64,000 nt of DNA, from assembly GCA_021372535.1 (NCBI GenBank), contig JAJFUH010000135.1:18895-82894 (forward strand). Direction: 5' to 3'. Below are positions 1-8,900 of the stretch, piece after piece; position 1 is the stretch's first letter, and the number at the start of each line of letters is the position of its first letter. Origin of the DNA: a bacterium. GTDB taxonomy: Bacteria; Latescibacterota; Latescibacteria; Latescibacterales; Latescibacteraceae. The notes under the pieces are model-generated. The model was not told the DNA's origin, made no database searches, and saw only the letters and a program-made list of their open reading frames with translations. The translations under genes and the position numbers were made by a program.

Positions 1-2510
1 CTCGTGCGCTCGAACCCGATATCGATTAAACCCTCGAGAAGGACAAAAACCTCGTTTTTTTCCGAAATTCCCGCGGCGGATTTCGGAGGCCTGGCAGCGG
101 TGCTGTCGAGGCGCAGGTTACCGACTTTCGCAAGATCGAGAATATACGCCCGGTTATCGAAAAACACTGATTTCAGGGTGTCGTCAGCCGGAGCAACGAT
201 CACATCGGCTTTCTGTCCGAGCGGCACGTTCATTTCGTTCCGTATCGTACGGATGACCGTGATCAGCGATTTGACCGATTCCATGTGTTCTTCCGCGCTC
301 AGGTCGATGAGAGTGTCCTCCGCTTCAGGCCACCGTGAAACCATGATACTCGGCGCTTTATCGACGCCAAGCGCATCAGTGAGACGCTGCCAGATTTCCT
401 CGGTAATGAACGGCATGACGGGATGGAGGAGCTGCATCGAACCCGCCAGTATCCGGGCGGCGCTGCCGAGAACATAAGCCTTGTCCTTTCCGCCCTGCGC
501 CACGCGGGGTTTGATTATTTCGAGATACCAGTCACAGAAATCATGCCAGATAAAATCGTAGATCACATGGGCGGCATCGTTGAACCGGAAAGCATCGAGC
601 GATTCGGTGATGGATTTTATGGTGTGGTTGTATTTCGACAGTATCCACCGGTCGGCAATTTCTGGCTCGACATCATCCACCGGCTCAATCGGGCCCTCTG
701 CAAGCGTAAGAATCAGGCGCGCCGCGTTCCAGATTTTATTGGAGAAGTTACGGCCGATATCGAACGTATTGTGATCTTTCTGCTGTTTTTCTCCCTTACG
801 GGTATATGAGATATACACATCCTGACCCTGGGAGGTGATATTGATGATGCTGAAACGGAGCGCATCGGCGCCGTGAGTGTCGATAACCTCGAGCGGGTCG
901 ACTCCGTTTCCGAGCGATTTTGACATTTTGCGGCCGAGGTCGTCCCGCACGGTGCCGTGAAGGTAGACCTGTGAAAACGGAATGTCGCCCATGAATTCAA
1001 GCCCGGCCATGATCATACGCGCCACCCAGAAAAAGATGATCTCCGGCGCCGTGGAAAGCGTACTCGTCGGATAAAACGCCCTCAGCTCCGGTGTATTCTC
1101 CGGCCAGCCGAATGTCGAGAACGGCCACAGCCATGAGCTGAACCACGTATCGAGCACATCCGGGTCGCGGATGATATCGGTCCCGCCGCATGCGGTGCAT
1201 ACCTTTACGGGCTCACGGGAAACCATCACATGGTCGCACGAGCCGCAGTAATAAACCGGTATCCTGTGCCCCCACCAGAGCTGACGGGAGATGCACCAGT
1301 CGCGGATATTCTCCATCCAGTTGAGGTAGACCTTGGTCCAGCGGTCGGGGTGAAACGTTACCCTTCCGTCCTTCACCACCTCGATGGCAGGGCGGGCGAG
1401 CTCCTTCATCCGCACGAACCACTGAGTCGAAAGGTACGGCTCGGTAATCGTGTGGCATCGGTAGCAGTGGCCCACGGAATGGGTGTGATTTTCGATTTTC
1501 ACGAGAAGTCCGCGCTCGCGGAGGTCGGCGATCACTTTTTCGCGAGCCTGCTCGCGGGGCAGGCCGTCGTAGTCCGCGCCGGCCATGCCGTTCATGGTGC
1601 CGTCCCCGTTCATGACCACAATCGGCTCGAGCTTATGCCGGAGCCCGATCTCGAAATCGTTGGGATCATGCGCGGGCGTGACTTTCACCGCGCCGGTGCC
1701 GAACCCGGGATCGACAAAATCATCGGCTATTACCGGTATTTCGCGTTCGACAAGGGGGAGTATGAGGGTTTTCCCAATCAAGCCGAGGTAGCGTTCATCG
1801 GTGGGGTTCACCGCAACCGCAACATCGCCGAGCATGGTTTCGGGTCTCGTTGTTGCAACTGTTATTCCGCCGGAATCACCCTTCAGGGGATACCGTATAT
1901 ACCAGAGATGACTTTGGAGCTCCTCGTGTTCCGCTTCCTCGTCCGAAAGCGCGGTATGGCAGCGCGGACACCAGTTGATGATGTATTTGCCGCGGTAGAC
2001 GAGTCCTTTTTCATAGAGCCGTACGAATACCTCGGTGACCGCTTTCGACAGGCCCTCGTCCATGGTGAAACGTTCACGGTCCCAGTCGCAGGAGCATCCG
2101 AGGTATTTGAGCTGTTCGATAATGGTGCCGCCGGTTTCCTCCCTGAATTTCCACATTTCCTCGATAAAAGCTTCCCGCCCGAGATCGTGGCGGGTTTTCC
2201 CCCGCTCGGCAAGGAGTTTCCGCTCGACAACGTTCTGAGTGGCTATTCCGGCGTGGTCTGTGCCCGGCATCCATTCCGTCACATACCCCTGCATCCGCTT
2301 GAAACGGGTGAGAATATCCTGAATGGTATTGTTGAGGGCATGACCGACGTGGAGAACAGCGGTTACGTTCGGAGGGGGAATAACCAGTGAATACGAGGCT
2401 TTACCCTCATTTGGCTCGGCATGACTGAAATGGTTTTTTTCCCAGAACTCCTTCCACTGCGCTTCGACGGCCTTATGATCGTACATCTTGTCCATATTGG
2501 AATTGTCCAC
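1..2510 (-). CDS. valS: Valyl-tRNA synthetase, 3' end outside the window
   Basis: Class I aminoacyl-tRNA synthetase that charges tRNA-Val in the cytoplasm. About 836 codons are open up to the window edge with no stop, so the C-terminal coiled-coil tail of the usual 880-950 residue enzyme is missing here. Visible signatures are HVGH at residues 54-57 (the HIGH motif, preceded by PPPNVTA where PPPNVTG is usual), the editing-domain motif TTRPETMLGD, zinc-knuckle-like Cys pairs and KMSKS at residues 528-532. The GTG start at 2510 is chosen because AGGAG lies six bases upstream; in-frame ATGs at 2495 and 2486 have no such site. Long open frames on the opposite strand here are antisense shadows. 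A sigma70-like promoter precedes the gene. Identification is secure. Confidence 0.96.
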   Translation of the reverse strand, partial: MDNSNMDKMYDHKAVEAQWKEFWEKNHFSHAEPNEGKASYSLVIPPPNVTAVLHVGHALNNTIQDILTRFKRMQGYVTEWMPGTDHAGIATQNVVERKLLAERGKTRHDLGREAFIEEMWKFREETGGTIIEQLKYLGCSCDWDRERFTMDEGLSKAVTEVFVRLYEKGLVYRGKYIINWCPRCHTALSDEEAEHEELQSHLWYIRYPLKGDSGGITVATTRPETMLGDVAVAVNPTDERYLGLIGKTLILPLVEREIPVIADDFVDPGFGTGAVKVTPAHDPNDFEIGLRHKLEPIVVMNGDGTMNGMAGADYDGLPREQAREKVIADLRERGLLVKIENHTHSVGHCYRCHTITEPYLSTQWFVRMKELARPAIEVVKDGRVTFHPDRWTKVYLNWMENIRDWCISRQLWWGHRIPVYYCGSCDHVMVSREPVKVCTACGGTDIIRDPDVLDTWFSSWLWPFSTFGWPENTPELRAFYPTSTLSTAPEIIFFWVARMIMAGLEFMGDIPFSQVYLHGTVRDDLGRKMSKSLGNGVDPLEVIDTHGADALRFSIINITSQGQDVYISYTRKGEKQQKDHNTFDIGRNFSNKIWNAARLILTLAEGPIEPVDDVEPEIADRWILSKYNHTIKSITESLDAFRFNDAAHVIYDFIWHDFCDWYLEIIKPRVAQGGKDKAYVLGSAARILAGSMQLLHPVMPFITEEIWQRLTDALGVDKAPSIMVSRWPEAEDTLIDLSAEEHMESVKSLITVIRTIRNEMNVPLGQKADVIVAPADDTLKSVFFDNRAYILDLAKVGNLRLDSTAARPPKSAAGISEKNEVFVLLEGLIDIGFERT

Positions 2511-2573
2511 GCGATACTCCTGTTGTATACCGGCTGATTTTCGGGCTATGTCTGTTTATTTCAAAGGTATGAA

Positions 2574-2602
2574 AATATAACAATCAGCCATCGTAAAGTC
2601 AA
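2574..2602 (-). promoter_or_regulatory. sigma70-type promoter for valS
   Basis: Read on the minus strand: TTGACT (2602-2597), a spacer of exactly 17 bases, then TATATT (2579-2574), 64 bases before the valS GTG. It matches the TTGACA/TATAAT consensus in 5/6 and 5/6 positions. The preceding minus-strand gene ends at 2705, so valS probably has its own transcript. Confidence 0.7.
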
Positions 2603-2704
2603 TGACATTGGGGTATTCGTTCAACGGCGATCTGAGAAACGGAGGAACACTCATGTCCGTGAAATACATGATGATATCGCCTGTACTTCATGAAATTGAG
2701 CAGA

Positions 2705-4417
2705 TCATTGACGGGGAGTTCCGCAAAAACTTTCCTGAAGCTCCTGGATTTTTGTCTCGCCGGTACAGGCTTTCGGGTGGAACTGGCAGTACGTTCGGTA
2801 CCCGCCGGAAATGTTGGCAGCCCTGAATCCGTGGTGTTTCAGAATACAGCCTGCCACATGCGACCGGACTCCCGTCGCGCAGTAAATGAGGATTTCACGG
2901 TCGCGGTACGGTTCGAGCTCATCGAGGCGGTTCCGTATCGCATCGACCGGAATATTGACCGCACCCGGTGCATGACCGCCGTTGTATTCCATGGAAGTCC
3001 GTGTGTCGAGGAGAATAAAATCGTCCGGGTTTCGTTCGTCCAGTTGATCCCAGTGTGTCAGGGGCATCACGCCATCTTCGTCATTAACCGCCACATATCC
3101 CGCAAAATTCACGGGGTCTTTCGATGATCCGAACGGTGGCGCATAGCAGAGTTCCGCCTCGGAAAGATCGCGTATGGTCATTTTTGCCTGAATCGCCATG
3201 GAAATCACATCGATCCGTTTGTCGATACCATCCGGGCCTATGCACTGGGCGCCGAGCACCACACCGGTATTTTTGTTATAGAGCACCTTGAGGGTCATCT
3301 GGTATGCACCGGGATAATAACCGGCATGGTTCGCGGGGTGGACATACACTTTTCCGTATGGCTGAGCGAGAGACCGGAGTGTTTTTTCGTTGAGACCGGT
3401 GCAGGCCGCGGTAATGCCGAATACACGGCATATTGAGCTTCCCTGAACGCCACGGAAGCGGGTGTCGATACCGAAAATAGTATTCACTGCCACACGGGCT
3501 TCCTTTGCGGCGGGTCCCGCGAGGGGAATGAGCGTCGAAGAGCCGTCCGCAAAGCGGAAAACCTGAACCGCATCACCCACTGCGTAAATATCGGGGTCGG
3601 ATGTTTTCATGCGGTCGTCAACGACGATCGAGCCTCTTATCCCCATCCTCAGGCCGCTTTTCCCGGCGAGCTCGCCCTCGGGAACGACCCCTGTGGCGAG
3701 AAGGACGAAGTCCACATCGATCGTTCTGCCGCTCTGAAGAGCAACGCGCACTCCACCGCCGGTATCTTCGAATGCATTCACCCGCTCGTTGAGCCAGACC
3801 GCAATATTGTTGTTTTCAAGCTCGTTGCGGATGAGCGCCGCCATTTCGTGGTCGAACGGAGGCATGACCTGGTCGAGCATCTCGATCACCGCGACTTCGA
3901 GCCCGCGGCGCTTGAGATTTTCCACCATTTCGAGGCCGATGAATCCGCCGCCTATCACGAGGGCTTTTCGGGCGTTTTTTTTCTCGATCGCCTCGATAAT
4001 CCTGTCCATATCCGGAATCGTACGGAGCGACAGAATCTGCGGCGAGTCGATACCCGGAATCGGTGGGCGGGCGGGTTCTGCGCCTGTGGATATGATGAGT
4101 TTGTCATATGACTCCTCATAGGCTCCGCCGTCGGGGCCGGTCACCGATACTGTCTTCCTTTCACGGTTGATCGATGTTACAAGGCTTTTAAGCCGGACAT
4201 CGATACGAAAACGCTGCCTGAACAGCTGGGGTGTGGCGACAAGGAGCATCGACCGGTTTTTGATCTCGCCGCCGACACAGTAAGGCAGGCCGCAGTTCGC
4301 AAAGGAAATGTATTCTCCGCGCTCGAACAGTATAATTTCCGCATCCTCGGAGAGACGTCGCGCCCGTGCTGCCGAAGCCGCGCCTCCGGCAACACCTCCT
4401 ATAATTACCAGTTTCAT
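2705..4417 (-). CDS. CoA-disulfide reductase / NAD(P)H-dependent oxidoreductase fused to rhodanese
   Basis: FAD-dependent pyridine-nucleotide disulfide oxidoreductase of the CoADR-rhodanese type, 570 residues. It begins with the FAD motif VIIGGVAGGAASAARARR. It carries the single redox cysteine typical of CoA-disulfide reductase or NADH oxidase (NCGLPY, Cys42), a second nucleotide-binding motif VIGGGFIGLEM and the flavin motif YAVGDAV. The C-terminal 110 residues or so form a rhodanese domain with active-site loop CATGVRS (Cys513). Such fusions act in CoA-disulfide or persulfide/polysulfide reduction; the real substrate cannot be read from sequence. The ATG at 4417 has GAAAGGG six bases upstream; a longer frame from a TTG at 4432 would start inside that ribosome site. 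No obvious operon partner. Confidence 0.9.
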   Translation of the reverse strand: MKLVIIGGVAGGAASAARARRLSEDAEIILFERGEYISFANCGLPYCVGGEIKNRSMLLVATPQLFRQRFRIDVRLKSLVTSINRERKTVSVTGPDGGAYEESYDKLIISTGAEPARPPIPGIDSPQILSLRTIPDMDRIIEAIEKKNARKALVIGGGFIGLEMVENLKRRGLEVAVIEMLDQVMPPFDHEMAALIRNELENNNIAVWLNERVNAFEDTGGGVRVALQSGRTIDVDFVLLATGVVPEGELAGKSGLRMGIRGSIVVDDRMKTSDPDIYAVGDAVQVFRFADGSSTLIPLAGPAAKEARVAVNTIFGIDTRFRGVQGSSICRVFGITAACTGLNEKTLRSLAQPYGKVYVHPANHAGYYPGAYQMTLKVLYNKNTGVVLGAQCIGPDGIDKRIDVISMAIQAKMTIRDLSEAELCYAPPFGSSKDPVNFAGYVAVNDEDGVMPLTHWDQLDERNPDDFILLDTRTSMEYNGGHAPGAVNIPVDAIRNRLDELEPYRDREILIYCATGVRSHVAGCILKHHGFRAANISGGYRTYCQFHPKACTGETKIQELQESFCGTPRQ

Positions 4418-4497
4418 CGGATACCCTTTCAACAGTGTGCTTTTTTATGATAACGATGTTTAAATATATGAAAGAACTGTCCGGTTAATTTTAAAAA

Positions 4498-4618
4498 GCC
4501 CCCTTTCTGTCACTTCGTGACATCCTTCCCCCGAGGGGGCAGGACATAACTGCAAACGCCATAATATGTTGCCCCCTGCGGGGGAAACATGCGCGTAAGC
4601 GCCGAAGGAGGCTGTTGT
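4498..4618. repeat. GC-rich palindromic intergenic repeat
   Basis: A chain of short inverted repeats in an otherwise AT-rich region: TGTCACTTCGTGACA (4508-4522, perfect), a CCCCC/GGGGG pair around 4528-4539, and CCCCCTGCGGGGG (4572-4584), ending in GCGCGTAAGCGCC. It is organised like, but not identical to, the element at 51849-51955. It resembles REP-type dispersed elements. No coding potential is evident. Confidence 0.55.
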
Positions 4619-4922
4619 AAAGAATAAGAGACAGTGTATCGAAAATTGTGGAGATTCATTTAAAAACCATAGCGTTTTCAATACATTATGACGTTTGATA
4701 TGAAATTTAACCGTCACTACTGATATGAAATCGTTCTTAATATTAAACGTTTATTCTCTGAAAAAACACAAATAAGATAATGAAAAATATATCATATTAC
4801 AACAATAATTATATAAATAATATTATATATCATGTTTTATTCCTATTTCTTCCCTTTCTTTTAAAAAAAGCATATTTCCCGGACTCTCATTTGGATAACC
4901 GGGGAAAGGGATTTCGCAGCGA

Positions 4923-4944
4923 GTCACGGAGAACACGGAGAAAA
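4923..4944 (-). repeat. Short dispersed repeat, CCGTG type
   Basis: The sequence CACGGAGAACACGGAGAAAA is close to the reverse complement of the TTTCTCCGTGTCTCCGTGG unit at 29300-29323. Two imperfect copies in one 64 kb window, both intergenic, point to a dispersed repeat. Confidence 0.45.
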
Positions 4945-5017
4945 CCTCATAGTATACCGGATAATGAAAATCGGGAGAGTATATAAGGATAAGAGTATCT
5001 CAAAAGGAGTTTTTAGG

Positions 5018-5104
5018 TTGTCTGAACAGTATTTTACTCTTGCATTATCACCGATATTGACACTTATTGTTACGGTGCCGGATGAAACGGTGCGCGAAAA
5101 GTAA
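5018..5104 (+). CDS. Possible 28-residue small protein or leader peptide
   Basis: A TTG-initiated frame of 28 codons ending in TAA. AAAAGGAG (5002-5009) lies eight bases upstream, a better ribosome site than that of the lipoprotein gene downstream. The product would have a hydrophobic middle (LALSPILTLIVTV) and a charged end. It matches no family known to me and could be chance. It would end 46 bases before the SGNH lipoprotein gene and could couple its translation. Confidence 0.2.
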   Translation: MSEQYFTLALSPILTLIVTVPDETVREK

Positions 5105-5150
5105 AAAAACTACATATATATTGAGTAGAAAAGAGGGTACGGCGAAGCAT

Positions 5151-5843
5151 ATGAAATCAACAGGTGTGACGTATTATATTGTATGTATTGTTGCCGGAGT
5201 ATTGCTTCTTTTTGGGGGATGCGGAAGGAAATCGGTAAAAAAAGTGGAGCCGCTCAGGATAGTATTTTTCGGTGACAGCGTGACATACGGTTACGGGGTG
5301 AATGATAAAACGGAATCGTTCTTTGCCCGAATAAACAGCGTCATGAAAAAGGGTGTCTATGTCAATGTCGAACCTTTTAATGCAGGTGTCAACGGCGATG
5401 ATACCTTTGAGGCGATTACGCGGATAGATTCGGTGAAAGCCCTCGATCCCGATATTGTGATTATTGCGTTCGGATTGAATGACTGTCAGGTTTCAAGAAT
5501 CACTCCCGGTCAGTTCAGAGATAATCTCATCCGGATTTGCGATTCGTTTCCTCCGGAAACACGGATTGTCCTGGCGACATCCAACTCGTTCATGGAAACA
5601 GGACAGCCTCTGTGGAAAGAACTCAACAGCACGCTCGACATATATATGGATGAGATCCGGTCGATAGCCCGCGAACGAGGATATATACTCATCGATGTCC
5701 ATGCAGCATGGAAAGAGTATCTTCGCCATGATTCAAGGAATACCGAGACGATGTATGTCGATCCGACCCATCCTTCCGCAAAAGGGCACCGGTTGATATA
5801 TGAAACTTACATGAACGGGCTCAGGAAGCTGTTTGTCCGGTAA
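5151..5843 (+). CDS. SGNH/GDSL-family hydrolase, predicted lipoprotein
   Basis: Secreted esterase or lipase of the SGNH superfamily, 230 residues. The signal peptide ends in lipobox LFGGC (Cys24), so the mature enzyme is probably membrane-anchored. Block I is FFGDSVTYGYG with nucleophile Ser43; block II is NAGVNGDD; block III is GLNDCQ; block V is DPTHPSAKGH with the acid/base pair Asp204 and His207. All four blocks are intact, so an active hydrolase is expected. Substrate is unknown; the family cleaves acyl or acetyl esters from lipids, peptidoglycan or polysaccharides. The start at 5151 is preferred because an upstream in-frame start would add 28 polar residues before the signal peptide. 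It is followed after 100 bases by a GH42-like gene on the same strand, consistent with carbohydrate processing. Confidence 0.9.
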   Translation: MKSTGVTYYIVCIVAGVLLLFGGCGRKSVKKVEPLRIVFFGDSVTYGYGVNDKTESFFARINSVMKKGVYVNVEPFNAGVNGDDTFEAITRIDSVKALDPDIVIIAFGLNDCQVSRITPGQFRDNLIRICDSFPPETRIVLATSNSFMETGQPLWKELNSTLDIYMDEIRSIARERGYILIDVHAAWKEYLRHDSRNTETMYVDPTHPSAKGHRLIYETYMNGLRKLFVR

Positions 5844-5945
5844 GGAGTGTTTTTCCGCAGTGCAGGTATTTTTACGGTGAGCCAGTGATTTGATTTTTTA
5901 TAAATCCGCAATATTTCTGTAGAGTTATTTATCCACCGGATTGAA

Positions 5946-8900
5946 ATGATGATGAAGAAGTTTTACCTCGTTTTTATATTCCTCGTAAGCATCATACACA
6001 CATCCGCTGCCGACTTTCTTGACGATGCATGTACTCCCTTCATACGAGTCGATCCCACTGTTGCCCTCGACAAATACCCCGTTGCGATTCCCCTCAAGGG
6101 AGGTCCGCTGCGGGTATTGTTCATCGGTCAGCGCGATACTGTGGGAAGATTGAGCGTCAGTGTGGCAGCCCGGCTTGACTGTCGTTTTGAGGCTGTGCTG
6201 ACCGAAAACCGTAAGAAGCTCGGAATTCCCGCGAACGAAATGAATTCAAAGTCCCCCGTTCTCTCTCAGGAGGCTGTTGAAAAGCGAGCCGGACAGCTTT
6301 TCCGCGAGGAATGGGATGTCATCTGGCTCGATTTCGAGTTCGGCGCTTTACCGGAGGGATTTCGTCTTACGCTTATCGATCGCTTGGAAAAGGGAACAGG
6401 TCTCGTATATGTGGGTGAATCCCGGGAAATCGAAAAAATCGGTGCATCGGGAAAACTCGATGACGCACGGCTGAAAGCTGTCTCTTTCGGGAAAAACAGG
6501 CCGGAATGTATCGGAATGAGGAAACAGGGAATCGTGACCGTATTACCTCCTCTCGACCGTAACGGCAGTTTCAGAGACAGGGGAGATTTCCTCACCCTTG
6601 CAATCAACACGATCATGTTTGCTTCAGGCCGTGACAATGGTCTCATGATCACAAAGATTCCGGACCCCGGAAAGACCATCGAGCAGGAATCCGTAGCGAT
6701 CATGAATTACCGGATATACTTCTTCAACAGCGGCGAAACGAAGCCGATGAGAATTATCGGACGATACCGGGATGAGACGGGCGAACAGATAGAAGAAACG
6801 AATACCGTATACAAGGTCGAAAACGGGAGAAGTTATGTTATCGTTGAATATCCTTTTCTTCCCGTAGGCTCTTATTCACTCGATATTTCGGTTTCCGACG
6901 ACGATGGCGTTGTCGCACTGGGCGGGACATCAATTTCTGTCACCGGGCAGAAGTACATCACTGACCTTGAATTCTGGGAAATGTCCGCACCCGAGGGTGG
7001 ACTGATAATCGGTAAACTCAAGGTTTCGACGAAGTTCACCGACGCGATGAGTGTCAGGTTCGATCTTCTTGACTGCAGAAGACGTCTGATCGGCAGAAAT
7101 GAGCCGGTACCCGATCTCAACCTGAAAAATGTCGATTTTGTGTTTAAGGTCGGACACATCAATGAGCGGATCATGTATGTCAGGGCATATCTGGTCCACA
7201 GCAATAAAACCGTCCAGATGGTCGAAAAACCGGTTTATATCAGCCGTCTCCACGATCCGCGGAGATTTTCACTTGTGGTCTGTGATAACCGGGCTTCGGA
7301 ATCCACGAGCGTTGAACGTTATACGGTACTCCGCGATGCTGGTGTCACCATGCTGGACATCGATATGACCGCTCTTCATGATATGGACAGCATATTCAGG
7401 GCCGCCTCTCATGCCGCATCGGGCGGAATGGGGATTATTCCGCGGATTACACGGATCGCAAGTTCCTCATCCGGCCCTGTCATGGAGCCGGTGATGACGA
7501 CGGTGGATTTTTATGAGACCCTGGAAAAAAGAATCAGGGCGGTGGCTGACACATTACGTCATTTTTCCCCGCCTGCCTACTCGATCGGACGCGACAACAT
7601 GCTTACCGGTTACGATGTCGATGTGAGTTTTTCGCAAACCGACAGTGAATCGTTCCGTAATTATCTGCAAAACAGATACACATCGGTCGAGAATGTAAAC
7701 AAAGCATGGGGGAGTGCTTATCCGTCATTTACCGACATTCAGCCCGTACCCTTCGCGCAGGCCCGGAAAACAGGCGAATACGCAGTATGGCTCGACACGA
7801 GGCTTCACATGGAAGATGTATTCACGCAGGCTCATAACGGGGCGTTTGAAGCCTTTAACAGCGCGGAAAACGGCATGAAAGTCGGCATCGAGGGGTTCGG
7901 TAACTCATGGAGTCCGTTCAGAGGGTACAACCTTTTTGATCTGACCGGTTTTTTGACGCTGGCTGTTTCCGGGCAGGAAACAGGAGCCGGATATCCCGGT
8001 GACGTAAGTGTTTCCGCCGCGCTTGAATCCTTTATTCAGCGCGATTCGATGACCGGTCTTTTAGCTGGCGGCGAGATGTATCCTCTGGGCAGCGAGGAAC
8101 TGCTTCGCGCTGCGCCCTGGCAGAGTCTGTTCCTCGGCATGAACAGTGTATGGTGGAACTCGGCATTCGGCGGTATCGATGCGGCGCTTACCCCTCAGTA
8201 TACACTGTCGCCGGCGTTTTCGGTGCTTGCCGGAGAAGCCCGTGAAATCATGAGTGGTATCGATCTCCTCCTGTACGGAAGCACCCGGCTTGTCGATACG
8301 GTCGGTATCCTCTACAGTCCCCTTTCCAGGATGGCGGCATATACTTCGGCGCAACAGGTTTCCAGTGAAGGCTCGTTAACGGATGGGAAAGGGATTACCG
8401 GCTCATCCACCGATACTGTCCCGTCGGTATCGAAGTCCGTACGGTCGTTTTATCTAGCATGTCAGGACGCGGGTTTTACCCCGATGTTTATTTCCGAAGA
8501 TCAGTTGACCGAGGAATGGCTTGCGGAAGAGAAATTCGATATCCTCATCCTGCCGTATAACCAATCGATGGGGGATGAGACTGCGCAGGTCCTCAGAAAA
8601 TTTGTTCTTAATGGCGGTACCCTGATAGCCGACATGCGGCCGGGGGTGATGAACGATCATCTCTTCATGCGCGAAAAAGGCGCGCTTGATGATGTGTTCG
8701 GCGTTGCGCAGGGCACTGACAGGACAGTTTCGCTGGCTCCGGGAACATTCGAGCCCCTGCAGGTCGATGGCGGGTTTCTGCCGGAACATACGTTCGAAAA
8801 CTGTCTGAGCGACCCCACAATCAGGGCTCTTGAGGGTGTTCATGTCTTGGCCCGTTCCGGGAAAACTCCGGCTGTTATTGTCAACAGATATGGAAACGGA

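Larger units (their letters stand above)
4418..5150. other. 733-base intergenic region with repeats, no confident gene
   Basis: Lies between divergent genes. It holds a GC-rich palindromic repeat (4498-4618), a very AT-rich stretch (about 4740-4880), a short repeat of the CACGGAGAACACGGAG type (4923-4944) and a possible 28-codon ORF with a good ribosome site (5018-5104). A TTGACA at 5057-5062 has no convincing -10 box at 16-18 bases. Nothing else could be supported. Confidence 0.6.

Noticed and set aside
1230-2390. Plus-strand open frame of 386 codons opposite valS
   Set aside because: It is antisense to a continuous, motif-complete valyl-tRNA synthetase on the minus strand, has no family features, and reflects the codon bias of valS.
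2602-2826. Possible 74-codon plus-strand gene near the end of the rhodanese fusion
   Set aside because: More than half overlaps the opposite strand of the confirmed oxidoreductase gene; no family similarity and no clear ribosome site.
5057-5062. TTGACA as a promoter for the SGNH lipoprotein
   Set aside because: No acceptable -10 hexamer occurs 16-18 bases downstream (GGATGA at 17).
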